Assembly: GCA_027658995.1 (NCBI GenBank)
Contig: JAQDQK010000020.1
Location: 1-61,336, forward strand
Source of the DNA: Propionibacteriaceae bacterium AM104-82
GTDB taxonomy: Bacteria > Actinomycetota > Actinomycetes > Propionibacteriales > Propionibacteriaceae
Direction: 5' to 3'
DNA length: 61,336 bases
Position 1 is the first letter of the stretch; each line of letters opens with the position of its first letter. Position numbers and translations under genes: made by a program. This document shows, piece after piece, positions 26,065 to 34,901 of the stretch. The notes under the pieces are model-generated. The model made no database searches, was not told the origin of the DNA, and was given only the letters and a program-made list of their open reading frames with translations.

Positions 26065-26879
26065 AGGACGACCTCGCTGCCGCCGAGCGCGTCGACGACC
26101 GAGGCGATGTCGCCGCGGTTGCTCATGTCGAGCACGCCGACGTCGGCGCGGACCACCCGGTAAGGGTCGCCGTCGGCGATCGCCTGACGCACGGCGTCGG
26201 TGATCTCGTACTCGCCGCGCGCCGACGGCGGGATGGCCTTGGCGGCGGCGAAGATCGCGGGCGTGCACAGCCAGCAGTTCATCGAGATGACGGCGTCGGC
26301 GCCCAGTCGGGCGGCGGTCGCCTCGTCGGGCTTCTCGACCAGTTCCTCGAGGTTGCCGTCGGCGTCGGCGGTGGCGAGCGCGAAGGCGGCGAGCCGGTCG
26401 GCTGCGATGTTGGAGCGGGTCAGCATCCCCTCGCGGGTGAAGCCGACCAGCGCGGAGCCGGGCACGTCCTTGAGCAGGTCGAGCGCCTCGGCGGGGTAGT
26501 AGTTGTCGGAGTTGATGACGAGCACGCGGTCGTCGCCGGCGAACTCCTCGGCCGACAGCACGGCGTTGGCGGTGCCGAGCGGCTCCTCCTGGATCGCGTA
26601 GGAGATGGTGACGCGGGACTTCTCGACGGTGTCGTAGTAGTCGCGGATCAGGTCGTGTTCGGGGCCGATCACGAGGCAGATGTCGGTGAACCCTGCGTCG
26701 GCGAGGGCGCTGATCACGTGGTCGAGGAACGGGCGACCGACCGAGATCATCGCCTTGACGCCTGCGTCGGCGGCCTTGGACTGTTCATCGCTGAGGGCTA
26801 CGCCCTCAGCTTCCTTGCGCATGCGGGACCCGAGCCCTCGGGCCAGGATGACGGCTTTGTGGGGTGCCTGGAAGCTCAT
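26061..26879 (-). CDS. Sugar-phosphate nucleotidyltransferase
   Basis: A 272-aa GT-A-fold enzyme. The nucleotide loop is AVILARGLGSRMRK (9-22), a variant of LAxGxGxRM; later motifs are QEEPLGTANAVL, VLVINSDNYYP (metal-binding Asp) and EYEITDAVRQ. It should form an NDP-sugar from a sugar-1-phosphate, likely made by the coupled kinase downstream. TAGCCT (26886-26891) lies exactly 6 nt before the ATG and no ribosome-binding site is present, so it heads a leaderless operon mRNA. Confidence 0.88.
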   Translation of the reverse strand: MSFQAPHKAVILARGLGSRMRKEAEGVALSDEQSKAADAGVKAMISVGRPFLDHVISALADAGFTDICLVIGPEHDLIRDYYDTVEKSRVTISYAIQEEPLGTANAVLSAEEFAGDDRVLVINSDNYYPAEALDLLKDVPGSALVGFTREGMLTRSNIAADRLAAFALATADADGNLEELVEKPDEATAARLGADAVISMNCWLCTPAIFAAAKAIPPSARGEYEITDAVRQAIADGDPYRVVRADVGVLDMSNRGDIASVVDALGGSEVVL

Positions 26880-26885
26880 GGCACC

Positions 26886-26891
26886 AGGCTA
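26886..26891 (-). promoter_or_regulatory. -10 box of a leaderless operon
   Basis: TAGCCT on the minus strand is followed by GGTGCC and the ATG of the nucleotidyltransferase. This is the same TANNNT-N6-start layout as at menE, menG and the PLDc_N-like gene. Confidence 0.5.
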
Positions 26892-26919
26892 TTGCCCACG
26901 CCCCGGAGCGCCGAAAAAG

Positions 26920-27540
26920 CTACGAAATGTGCTGAGCGGCGGTGCGCAGAATGATGCTCATCGACACCGCGCCCGGGTCGAGGACGCCGACCGACTCGTC
27001 CGCCCGTAGGTGCGCACGGCCACGCTTGGCGACCATGCCTGCCGTCGCGTCGCGGCCTGCCTCTGCCGCGTCGGCAGCCTTCGCGAGCGCCGTCGGGAGG
27101 TCCTCGCCGCTGCGGGCGGCGGCCTCGAGCGACTCGGCGGCCGGGATCAGCGCGTCGACCATGGTCTTGTCGCCCGCATCGGCCTTGCCGCGCGCGACGA
27201 CGCCGTTGAGGCCCTGGCGCACGGCGATCGCGACGCCAGCGGTGCTTGGCGGTGAGGGCCAGTTCGCCCCGGCGCGGAGCAGGAAGGTGCCGAACAGGGG
27301 CCCGGAGGCGCCACCGACGTTGCTGACCAGCGCCATGCCGACCTGGCGCAGCGCCTCGAAGGCGCGCGCGTTCTCGGAGAGTTGCAGTGATTCGGCGGCC
27401 GCGAAGCCTCGCCGCATGTTGGTGCCGTGGTCGCCGTCTCCCAGGACGCGATCCAGATCGTTGAGCTCATCGAGCCGTTCGTCGAACTCGCGAGCGCACT
27501 CGCGCAGCCACTCCAGTACTGCCGTCACGCCATTAGCCAT
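26920..27540 (-). CDS. dhaL: DhaL, dihydroxyacetone kinase ADP-binding subunit
   Basis: A 206-aa all-helical DhaL/DAK2 domain. The Mg-ADP site DGDHGTNM (35-42) is present, with the family motifs GGASGPLFGTF, GDKTMVDAL and KRGRAHL. In the usual system DhaL works with DhaK (substrate) and DhaM or a fused kinase. No DhaK or DhaM lies in this window, so the partner is elsewhere or the role differs. GGGAGGT lies nine bases before the ATG. Confidence 0.9.
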   Translation of the reverse strand: MANGVTAVLEWLRECAREFDERLDELNDLDRVLGDGDHGTNMRRGFAAAESLQLSENARAFEALRQVGMALVSNVGGASGPLFGTFLLRAGANWPSPPSTAGVAIAVRQGLNGVVARGKADAGDKTMVDALIPAAESLEAAARSGEDLPTALAKAADAAEAGRDATAGMVAKRGRAHLRADESVGVLDPGAVSMSIILRTAAQHIS

Positions 27541-27609
27541 AGCCGGGCGACCTCCCTCTTTCCGAGGTCAAGTTTCCCACAGCCCCACGTGTGGGCTGTC
27601 AAGCTTCGA

Positions 27610-27861
27610 TCAGCGGAGGCCGCGCAGGAAGTCTTCGTCGTCGTCAGGAGCCTTTGAGGTGGGCGGCAGTTGCCGCGTGTCCTTGACGGGGCGGCCGAGG
27701 AACAGCCAGGAGATCGGGCCGATGACGGGTACGCAGATCACGGCGAAGGCCCACAGCCAGCGGGGCATCGAACGCACGCGGTAGCCCCGCGACTGCGCGA
27801 CCTCCACGACGCAGTACACGGTGAGCATCACCACAGCGATGATGAGCAGAACCCGAGGCAT
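27610..27861 (-). CDS. PLDc_N-like small membrane protein
   Basis: An 83-aa protein with two transmembrane helices: residues 3-20 and WLWAFAVICVPVIGPISWLFL. The second, with P-x-I-G-P and a following GRP, matches the phospholipase D nuclease N-terminal (PLDc_N) membrane module. A short acidic tail (DDDEDFLRGLR) follows. It is divergent from menE with 35 bp between starts, and TAGACT lies 6 nt before its ATG. Function is unknown. Confidence 0.82.
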   Translation of the reverse strand: MPRVLLIIAVVMLTVYCVVEVAQSRGYRVRSMPRWLWAFAVICVPVIGPISWLFLGRPVKDTRQLPPTSKAPDDDEDFLRGLR

Positions 27862-27867
27862 GTCGAC

Positions 27868-27890
27868 AGTCTACGCCCCGTCGATAAGCT
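27868..27890. promoter_or_regulatory. Mirror-image divergent promoter, both genes leaderless
   Basis: On the minus strand TAGACT (27868-27873) is followed by GTCGAC and the ATG of the PLDc_N-like gene. On the plus strand TAAGCT (27885-27890) is followed by GGCCCG and the ATG of menE. Both -10 boxes are exactly 6 nt from their start codons, with 11 bp between the boxes. Each promoter must overlap the other's -35 region, so the two are likely to compete. Confidence 0.6.
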
Positions 27891-27896
27891 GGCCCG

Positions 27897-28904
27897 ATGC
27901 AGGACCTGGCAACGTCGGTGGCACGCTTCCTCGACGGCGGCCCCGGGCTGTGGCTCGCCGAAGGGGATTCGAGGGCGCCTGAGGGCACCGTCGTGGTCGC
28001 CACCTCGGGTTCCAGCGGCGACGCGAAGCTCGTCGTTCTCGGCCGCGACGCGCTGATCGCGGCGGCGCGTTCCTCCGCCGAGCGGCTCGGCTTCGCCGGG
28101 CGCTGGCACCTCACCCTCTCGCCGCACTACGTCGCGGGCCTCATGGTGCTGGTGCGCGGGCTGCTCGGCGACGGCGTGGTCCCGGCCGACGCGGGCCTTA
28201 CCTCGCTGCGACCCCGGGGGGACGGCGACTGCGTCTCGATCGTCGGCACCCAGCTCTACCGCGCGCTGGAGCAACCGGAGTCGGCGGACGCGCTCGCCCG
28301 CTTCGACGCGGTGCTGGTCGGCGGCGCCGCGCTGCGACCCGACCTGCGGGAGCGGGCCGGGCGCGCAGGGATCCGCGTCATCGAGACCTACGGCATGAGC
28401 GAGACGTGCGGAGGGGTCGTCTGGGACGGTGTGCCGCTGCCCGGCGTCGATGTCCGGCTGGGGGAGTCGGGCCGCGTCGCGATCGCGGGGCCGAGCGTGT
28501 TCGACGGCTACCTCGGTCGCCCGGAGCTGACCGCGGAGACCCTCGTCGACGGCGCGGTGCTGACCCGCGACCGGGCGCACTGGGACGGCGGTGTCCTGGT
28601 GATCGACGGCCGCATCGACGACGTCGTCATCTCCGGCGGCGTCAACGTCGACCTGGCGCAGGTGCGCGCCGAGGCCGCCCGCCTTGAGCAGGACACCGCC
28701 GTGCTCGCCGTCGACGATGCGGAGTGGGGCGCGCGGGTGGTGCTGTTTGCGCCGTCCGGGTCGCTCGAGCAGTGGCGCGACTGGCTCAGGGCCACGCTCC
28801 CGGCGGCCTGCCTGCCCCGGCAGGTGGTGCTCGTCGACCCGCTGCCGCGCGGCCTGGGTGGTAAGCCGGACCGGGAAAAGCTCCTACAGTTGGTCCAACC
28901 ATGA
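27897..28904 (+). CDS. menE: MenE, o-succinylbenzoate-CoA ligase
   Basis: A 335-aa adenylate-forming enzyme, short for the family as in other actinobacteria. It has the P-loop TSGSSGDAK (36-44), IETYGMSETCGG, and a C-terminal GRIDDVVISGGVNVD and GGKPDREKL with the acyl-adenylation Lys. It activates o-succinylbenzoate for ring closure by MenB. It is first in the menE-A-C-D run, where every junction overlaps by four bases (ATGA). Confidence 0.95.
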   Translation: MQDLATSVARFLDGGPGLWLAEGDSRAPEGTVVVATSGSSGDAKLVVLGRDALIAAARSSAERLGFAGRWHLTLSPHYVAGLMVLVRGLLGDGVVPADAGLTSLRPRGDGDCVSIVGTQLYRALEQPESADALARFDAVLVGGAALRPDLRERAGRAGIRVIETYGMSETCGGVVWDGVPLPGVDVRLGESGRVAIAGPSVFDGYLGRPELTAETLVDGAVLTRDRAHWDGGVLVIDGRIDDVVISGGVNVDLAQVRAEAARLEQDTAVLAVDDAEWGARVVLFAPSGSLEQWRDWLRATLPAACLPRQVVLVDPLPRGLGGKPDREKLLQLVQP

Positions 28905-29779
28905 ACGACACCCTCGCCATCTGGGTGGCGGGCGCACGCCCCCGCACCCTCCCCGCCGCCGTCGCGCCGATCCTCGCAGGCTCGGCGAGCGCCGCGGCCC
29001 TTGGCCGCTACGACTGGCTGATCGCGCTGCTGTGCCTGGTGCTCGCGCTCGCCCTGCAGGTCGGCGTCAACTACGCCAACGACTACTCCGACGGCGTCCG
29101 CGGCACCGACGACGAGCGCGTCGGCCCCGTCAGGCTGGTCGCCTCCGGACTGGCAAGCCCCCGCGCGGTCAAGACCGCGGCGTTCGCGTCCTTCGGCGTC
29201 GGGGCGCTCGCCGGGCTCGCCGTGGTCGCGCTCAGCGGCCACTGGTGGCTGCTCGCCGTCGGCGCGCTGTGCATCCTTGCCGCCTGGTTCTACACCGGAG
29301 GCAAGCGGCCCTACGGATACCTGGGGCTCGGCGAGTTGATGGTGTTCGTGTTCTTTGGCCTGGTCGCCACCGTCGGCACCACCTACGTGATCGCCGACGC
29401 CGCCCCGCTGCACGCCTGGATCGCAGGGGCCGCCGTCGGAGCGCTCGCCAGCGCGATCCTGGTCGCCAACAACATCCGCGACATCGCCACCGACCGCGAG
29501 TCGGGCAAGCTGACCCTTCCCGCCCGCCTCGGTGACGCGGGCGCCCGCCGGTTCTACGCGGCCCTGTGCGCGGTGGCGGCGCTCGGCATCGTCGCCTTCG
29601 CCGCGCTCACCACCTGGTACGCGCTGATCGCGCTGCTGTCGCTGCTGCTCCTGATCGACCCGCTGCGGCGCGTCCTCGGCGGCGCGATGGGCCCGCGGCT
29701 GATCCCCGTGATCCAGTCCACCGGCTTCGCCGAGATCGGGCTCGGCCTCGGCCTGCTCGTCGGGGTGTACCTCGGATGA
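28901..29779 (+). CDS. menA: MenA, DHNA polyprenyltransferase
   Basis: A 292-aa UbiA-family membrane enzyme that attaches the polyprenyl tail to 1,4-dihydroxy-2-naphthoate. The Mg-prenyl-PP motif NYANDYSDGVRGTDDE lies near residues 57-72, and a second acidic motif is NNIRDIATDRESGK. About eight hydrophobic helices are seen. Its ATG overlaps the menE stop, and its stop overlaps the menC start. Confidence 0.96.
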   Translation: MNDTLAIWVAGARPRTLPAAVAPILAGSASAAALGRYDWLIALLCLVLALALQVGVNYANDYSDGVRGTDDERVGPVRLVASGLASPRAVKTAAFASFGVGALAGLAVVALSGHWWLLAVGALCILAAWFYTGGKRPYGYLGLGELMVFVFFGLVATVGTTYVIADAAPLHAWIAGAAVGALASAILVANNIRDIATDRESGKLTLPARLGDAGARRFYAALCAVAALGIVAFAALTTWYALIALLSLLLLIDPLRRVLGGAMGPRLIPVIQSTGFAEIGLGLGLLVGVYLG

Positions 29780-30726
29780 GCGCCCCGTTCGTCTACGACA
29801 TCCCCATGACGGTCGGGTTCCGCGGCATCACACGCCGCAGCGGCGTACTGTTCGAGGGTGAGTCCGGCTGGTCGGAATGGAGCCCGTTCCCCGAATACGA
29901 CGACGACGAGGCCGCCGCCTGGCTGCTGGCCGCCCGCGAATGGGCGGAGACCGGGGCGCCGACGCCGGTGCGTGACCGCGTCGAGGTCAACGGCATCGTA
30001 CCCGCCCTCGACCCCGACGCCGCGGCGGCCCGCGCAGTCGCCTCCGGGTGCCGCACCGTCAAGATCAAGGTCGCAGGGCCCGGCAGCGGGCTCGACGACG
30101 ACGTCGCCCGGGTCGCCGCGGTGCGCGCCGCGCTGCCCGAGGCCCGGCTGCGGGTCGATGCGAACGGAGGCTGGAGCCTGCAGGAGGCGCGCGTCGCCGT
30201 CGCGGAACTCGCCCCGTTCGGCCTCGAGTACGTCGAGCAGCCCTGCGCCTCCGTCGAGGACCTCGCCCGACTGCGGGCGCTGGAAGTCGGCGTCGCGATC
30301 GCCGCGGACGAGTCCATCCGGCGCGCCGAGGACCCGATGCGCGTCAAGCGTGCGGGCGCGGCCGACGTCGCCATCATCAAGGTGCAACCTCTCGGCGGCG
30401 TCTCCCGCTGCCTGCGCCTCGCCGACGAGTTGGGGCTGCCCGTGGTCGTCTCCTCGGCGGTCGAGACCTCGGTGGGGCTCGCCGCGGGCGTCGCGCTCGC
30501 GGCCGCGCTGCCCGACCTGCCCTACGCGTGCGGGCTCGAGACGCAGCGACTCCTGGCGGCCGACGTCACCGCGACCCCGCTCGCCCCGGTCGACGGGACG
30601 CTTCCCGTGGGACCCGTCGCCGTCGACCCGGCGCTGCTGGAGGCCTGCCGCGCGGGCGAGGACGTGACGGCCTTCTGGCTCGCCAGGTGGGAGCGCGTGA
30701 ACCGGATCGTGGAGGGGCGCAGATGA
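29776..30726 (+). CDS. menC: MenC, o-succinylbenzoate synthase
   Basis: A 316-aa enolase-superfamily enzyme that dehydrates SHCHC to o-succinylbenzoate. The catalytic KIKV, the metal ligands in RVDANGGW, YVEQPC and AADES, and the second Lys in AIIKVQPLGG are all present. The start at ATG 29776 overlaps menA (ATGA); a longer frame upstream is antisense-like noise within menA. Confidence 0.95.
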   Translation: MSAPFVYDIPMTVGFRGITRRSGVLFEGESGWSEWSPFPEYDDDEAAAWLLAAREWAETGAPTPVRDRVEVNGIVPALDPDAAAARAVASGCRTVKIKVAGPGSGLDDDVARVAAVRAALPEARLRVDANGGWSLQEARVAVAELAPFGLEYVEQPCASVEDLARLRALEVGVAIAADESIRRAEDPMRVKRAGAADVAIIKVQPLGGVSRCLRLADELGLPVVVSSAVETSVGLAAGVALAAALPDLPYACGLETQRLLAADVTATPLAPVDGTLPVGPVAVDPALLEACRAGEDVTAFWLARWERVNRIVEGRR

Positions 30727-32252
30727 GCAGCATCGAACTCGGCTCGACGGTCGTCGACGCGCTGGTGGGGCTCGGCGTCACCGACGTGGTGCTCGCCCCC
30801 GGGTCGCGCTCCGCGGCCCTCGCGCTCGCCGTCGACCGTGCGGACCGGACGGGTCGGCTTCGCCTGCACGTCCGCGTCGACGAGCGGGTCGCCGCGTTCA
30901 CCGCGCTCGGCCTGGCAAAGGGCTCTGGCCGCGCGGTCGCCGTCATCACCACCTCCGGCACCGCTGTCGCCAACCTGGTGCCCGCCGCCATGGAGGCCAC
31001 CACCGCTGGGGTTCCGCTCGTCCTGCTCACCGCCGACCGCCCGGCACACCACGTCGGCACCGGCGCGAGCCAGACCGGCGAGCAGGTCGGCCTGTTCGGC
31101 ACCTCGGTGCTCGGCGTCGTGCGGTTGTCGTCCGAGTCGGGCACCCCCGAGGCGTGGGCCGCGGGCATCCAGCGGGCCGTGGTGCTCGCCGAGGGTCGTC
31201 GCAGCAGGCAGCCCGGCGCGGTGCAGGTCAACGTGGAGTTCGAGACGCCGATGGTGGGGGAGTTGCCCGCACCCGTCGAGCGGCCGTTCGCCGCGGCCCG
31301 CTCAGCCGGGCACGAGGCCGTCGACCTGGACGGCCGTCGCACCGTCGTGCTTGTCGGGGACGCCTCTCCCGTGGTCGGCGCGGAGGCTCGTGCCCTGGCG
31401 GAGGTGAGTGGCGCCCCGCTGCTCGCCGAGCCGTCGTCCAACGCGCGGGTCGGCGACAACGCCAACCCCGGCTACCGGCATCTGCTCGCGGACCTCGGCC
31501 CGCGGGTCGAGCGGGTGGTCATGTTCGGCCATCCGACGCTGACCCGGCCCGTCACGGAACTGATCGGCCGCGCCGACATCGAACTGGTGGTCGTCACGGA
31601 CCAGGCCCGCTGGCACGACCCAGGACACCGCGCCGCGATCGTCGCCGACCGGGTGCTGCTCGCCGACCAGGACCCCGACTGGCTCGCCGCGTGGCAGACG
31701 CCGGTCGAGGAGCAGCGCAGGCCGGGCTTCACTCAGCGCACGGTCGCCGACGAGGTGGTCGCCTCGCTGGGTCCAGACGAAGATCTGTGGCTCGGGTCGA
31801 GTTCGATCATCCGCGCCGCTGACCTGTCGCCGCTGAACCCGACGCCGCCGCGGGTCTTCGCGAACCGGGGCCTGGCGGGCATCGACGGCACGATCGCGTC
31901 CGCCACGGGGCTGGCGCTGAACGCGGGTCGCCCCATGACGGTGCTGCTCGGTGATTTGACGACCCAGCACGACCTGGGCGCGCTGGTGCGGCCTCCGTCG
32001 GAGCCGTGGCCCGACCGGCTGAGGGTCGTGGTCGCAGACGACCGCGGAGGCAGCATCTTCCGCCGCCTGGAGCAGGGGGCACCTGAGTACGCCGAGAGCT
32101 TCGACCGGGTGTTCCTGACGCCTCAGGGGGTCGACCTGGCGGCGGTCGCCGCGGCGCTGGGCTGGGCCTCTGTCACGGTCGATGACCGTGAGTCGCTTGT
32201 CGCGGCCCTCTCCTCCGACGCGGAATTCATCGTCGCCTGCCTCGCTGGTTGA
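30723..32252 (+). CDS. menD: MenD, SEPHCHC synthase
   Basis: A 509-aa thiamine-diphosphate enzyme joining 2-oxoglutarate to isochorismate. N-terminal TDVVLAPGSRSAALALA carries the conserved substrate motif. The ThDP site is GDLTTQHDLGAL ... DDRGGSIFRRLEQGAPEY, with a GG-S in place of the usual GGG-I. Its stop codon is the TGA inside GCTGGTTGAGCC, the first base block of a family-1 repeat. The ATG overlaps menC. Confidence 0.96.
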   Translation: MSSIELGSTVVDALVGLGVTDVVLAPGSRSAALALAVDRADRTGRLRLHVRVDERVAAFTALGLAKGSGRAVAVITTSGTAVANLVPAAMEATTAGVPLVLLTADRPAHHVGTGASQTGEQVGLFGTSVLGVVRLSSESGTPEAWAAGIQRAVVLAEGRRSRQPGAVQVNVEFETPMVGELPAPVERPFAAARSAGHEAVDLDGRRTVVLVGDASPVVGAEARALAEVSGAPLLAEPSSNARVGDNANPGYRHLLADLGPRVERVVMFGHPTLTRPVTELIGRADIELVVVTDQARWHDPGHRAAIVADRVLLADQDPDWLAAWQTPVEEQRRPGFTQRTVADEVVASLGPDEDLWLGSSSIIRAADLSPLNPTPPRVFANRGLAGIDGTIASATGLALNAGRPMTVLLGDLTTQHDLGALVRPPSEPWPDRLRVVVADDRGGSIFRRLEQGAPEYAESFDRVFLTPQGVDLAAVAAALGWASVTVDDRESLVAALSSDAEFIVACLAG

Positions 32253-32453
32253 GCCATGAGGTCGCTGGTTGAGCCAGCCGCGGCGACGTAGTCGCCTGCT
32301 GCTGCGTCGAAACCTCTGGCGCCCGGTGCTGGGCCGGGTCTGCTTGTCGGGTGTGGGGGGTTTCGACCGATGAAGTCCGCTGACGCGTCCTTCATGGCTC
32401 AACCAGCGCGACCGATGAAGTCCGCTGACGCGTCCGTCATGGCTCAACCAGCG
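32244..32453. repeat. Inverted A-hairpin-B repeats (family 1, cluster 2)
   Basis: The same family as at 23634-24330: GCTGGTTGAGCCATGA at the left, GTCGAAACCTCTGGC.. CCGGTGCTGGG in the centre, then GGTTTCGACCGATGA-core-TCATGGCTCAACCAGC, with the last arm repeated once more in tandem. It again fills the gap between two convergent genes. Both flanking genes, menD and the nuclease, take their TGA from the repeat ends. Confidence 0.9.
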
Positions 32454-34135
32454 GGGCGGTCCGAGTCGTCGAAGGCCGTCAGCCAGTTCCGCACCGCCAG
32501 CGTCGCTCGCACGTCGTCCTCGTTGTACTCCAGCACGCGCTCGCGAGCCGCGTCGCGCACCTCGGCGGAGGCGCCGTCGACGGCCTCGTTGAACCACGTC
32601 TGCGACGCCAGGCCGCCCGGCTCCTCGTCCCGCCAGGAGAAGCCGGCGCCGCGCGTCGCGACGATCTTCAGGCCGAGGCCGTCGACCCCGACGAAGTTGT
32701 CGCGCACGTAGCCGAACAGGTCGACGAAGTGGTCGCGGATCAGGCCGCAGGCCGCGAGCAGCGTCGGGTCGTCGCTGCGCTCGGCCAACCGCTGCAGGTG
32801 GACCGTCTCATAGTCGCTGTAGTGGAAGACCTTCACCTCGGGGTGCGCCGCGACCAGGTCGAGCAGCCAGGCGCAGAAGCGGCGCGCAAGGGCGATCTCC
32901 CGGTCGCCCGCGATGTGGTCGAACTCGCTGAAACCGACAAACCGGCTCCCGTCGGCGTCGGTGAGCAGCGCGCCCCACAGATAGACGGAGCCGTCGTCTG
33001 CCGTCTCGATGTCGAGGTCGACCTCGACGGCGGCGCGCGGCACCCCGATCGGCTCGACGCTGACCCGCTCCAGGTCCACCCCGGAGGCCAGCATCCTGGC
33101 GCGGCGGGCCGCCTGCCGGAGGCGCTGCTCCGAACGGTCCCGGTGCCCCGTCAACGGCAGATAGCCGGGCAGCAGGGCGTCGACATCGGCCTCGGCGAGT
33201 TCGGCGACCGTCTTGATGCCGAGCGACAGCAGCGTCTGCAGTTCCCGCACATCGAGCGGGGCCTTTGAGATGCGCAGCGACAGGTCGTCGTCGTCGATCT
33301 GCGGGCGGCACACCTGCCACCAGGCGCACCACTCGCATTCCTTGACGCGGATCGGCCGCACCACCGGCGGCGGGTCGTCGACGCCGGTGCGCTCGGAGGC
33401 GTGTTCGGCGACGTAGACGCGGAACTGGTGCTCATGGTCGTAGCGCTCCAGCGCAGAGCGCAGTTTGTGGCCCGCCGTCTTGGAGTAGGTGCGGATGAAC
33501 TTGGTCGTCAGGTCGACCCAGGTGAGTGTGGGTTCCGCATCGCCGACCCGGTCGTCGCCGACCACCGCTGCGAGCGGTTCAGCGGAGGCGAAGCCGCACG
33601 ACTCCAGCAGTCGCCAGTAGTGCGCCAGTTCCAGCAGCACGCCCTCGCGGTAGACGCGGTACCTCGCGTCGATCAGCGGCGAGAGCAGGCGCGGCGCCTC
33701 GAGCGTCGAGGTGCGCATCAGGTCGGCGCCCAACTGCTTCTCGCGGACGCGGTACGGCTTGACCTTCAGCGGCCAGTAGCCGGGAGTGCCCGTCGCGGTG
33801 TCGTCGCCCCTGACCAGCGCATCGGGCCGTCCGCTGCGATGCCCGTCGAGGTCGAGCGGCAGCACCCCGCCGATCACGATCGCCGCGCCGGAACCCAGCG
33901 CGGCAAGGCACGCCTCGACCCGCTCGTCCCAGGAGCCGTCCAGGCCCCGCAGGTCGACGACGCCCTCGCCGTCTGCGAGCCGGCCGAGCACGGCGTCGCG
34001 GAAGTCGGAGCCGCCCTGGAACGACTCGCGCAGCGACTCGTCGAGCGGAAGGTCGGGAAGGGTCGGGTCGAAGGTGTTGAACGTCTTGACCGGGCAACTG
34101 CGTGCCGAGTAGGCGTCCAGCACGAAGGAGGTCAC
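32444..34135 (-). CDS. TM0106-type RecB-like nuclease with RNase H-like domain
   Basis: A 563-aa protein. The N-terminal part is a PD-(D/E)XK-like fold: GRPDALVR with D105, and WPLKVKP with K124/K126. It also has a Cas4/AddB-type Fe-S cysteine set: C14, then C267, C270 and C276. A helix-hairpin-helix ([20 protein letters not shown]) follows, then a DEDD exonuclease-like domain ([30 protein letters not shown]). It probably acts on DNA ends or RNA; the function is not established. GTG 34135 overlaps the menG stop (GTGA), so it is translated with menG. Confidence 0.82.
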   Translation of the reverse strand: MTSFVLDAYSARSCPVKTFNTFDPTLPDLPLDESLRESFQGGSDFRDAVLGRLADGEGVVDLRGLDGSWDERVEACLAALGSGAAIVIGGVLPLDLDGHRSGRPDALVRGDDTATGTPGYWPLKVKPYRVREKQLGADLMRTSTLEAPRLLSPLIDARYRVYREGVLLELAHYWRLLESCGFASAEPLAAVVGDDRVGDAEPTLTWVDLTTKFIRTYSKTAGHKLRSALERYDHEHQFRVYVAEHASERTGVDDPPPVVRPIRVKECEWCAWWQVCRPQIDDDDLSLRISKAPLDVRELQTLLSLGIKTVAELAEADVDALLPGYLPLTGHRDRSEQRLRQAARRARMLASGVDLERVSVEPIGVPRAAVEVDLDIETADDGSVYLWGALLTDADGSRFVGFSEFDHIAGDREIALARRFCAWLLDLVAAHPEVKVFHYSDYETVHLQRLAERSDDPTLLAACGLIRDHFVDLFGYVRDNFVGVDGLGLKIVATRGAGFSWRDEEPGGLASQTWFNEAVDGASAEVRDAARERVLEYNEDDVRATLAVRNWLTAFDDSDRPAG

Positions 34136-34830
34136 TGAGCCTTCCAGCCGCGGTGCAGCGCGACGATGCCCCCGGCGTGGTTCTGCCAGCCGACGTCGCT
34201 CCACCCGGCGCGCGCCATCACGTCGGCGAGACCGGCCTGGTCGGGCCACGCCATGATCGACTCTGCCAGGTAGCCGTAGGCGACGGGGTTGCTCGACAGC
34301 TTCGCGATCCGCGGCAGCGCGGCCACCAGGTAGTCGGTGTAGACGTGGCGGAAGGCCCTGTTGGTGGGGGTGGAGAACTCGGCGATCACCACGCGGCCGC
34401 CCGGCTTGGTGACGCGCAGCATCTCGCGCAGCGCGGCCTCGGTGTTCTCGACGTTGCGCAGGCCGTAGGAGATGGTCACGGCGTCGAAGGTGTCGTCGGG
34501 GAAGGGCAGCGCGAGCGCGTCGCCTGCGACGAAGTCGATGGCGGGCTGCTGGCGGCGGCCCTGCTCGAGCATGCCGAGCGAGATGTCGCTTGCCACGACG
34601 TAGGCGCCCGTCTCTGCGAGCGCGGCAGACGAGGTGCCGGTGCCCGCGGCGAGGTCGAGGATGCGCTGCCCGGGGCGGGGGTCGACGGCGGAGACGGTGG
34701 CCCTGCGCCACCGGTACACCTGGCCGAGGCTGAGCACCGAGTTGAACAGGTCGTAGCGTTTCGCCACGCCGTCGAACATCGCCGCGACATCGGCGCGTTG
34801 CTTGTCGAGGCCAGCCCGCTGGTTTTGCAT
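34132..34830 (-). CDS. menG: MenG, demethylmenaquinone methyltransferase
   Basis: A 232-aa SAM-dependent methyltransferase of the UbiE/MenG family. The motifs are [20 protein letters not shown] loop [36 protein letters not shown] and the C-terminal [14 protein letters not shown]. It performs the last step to menaquinone. TAGGCT (34837-34842) lies 6 nt before its ATG with no ribosome-binding site, so the mRNA is probably leaderless. Confidence 0.95.
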   Translation of the reverse strand: MQNQRAGLDKQRADVAAMFDGVAKRYDLFNSVLSLGQVYRWRRATVSAVDPRPGQRILDLAAGTGTSSAALAETGAYVVASDISLGMLEQGRRQQPAIDFVAGDALALPFPDDTFDAVTISYGLRNVENTEAALREMLRVTKPGGRVVIAEFSTPTNRAFRHVYTDYLVAALPRIAKLSSNPVAYGYLAESIMAWPDQAGLADVMARAGWSDVGWQNHAGGIVALHRGWKAQ

Positions 34831-34836
34831 TCGGCC

Positions 34837-34895
34837 AGCCTAGCGTCGAGTTCCGACGGCCGCGTTCGCCTCCCGTTTCGACCATCGGCCACAAT
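34837..34895. promoter_or_regulatory. Divergent leaderless promoters of menG and the ABC gene
   Basis: Minus-strand TAGGCT (34837-34842) is 6 nt before the menG ATG. Plus-strand CACAAT (34890-34895) is 6 nt before the GTG of the ABC ATPase. The 71-bp gap contains no ribosome-binding site on either side. The -35 boxes are weak. Confidence 0.5.
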
Positions 34896-34901
34896 GGACC
34901 C

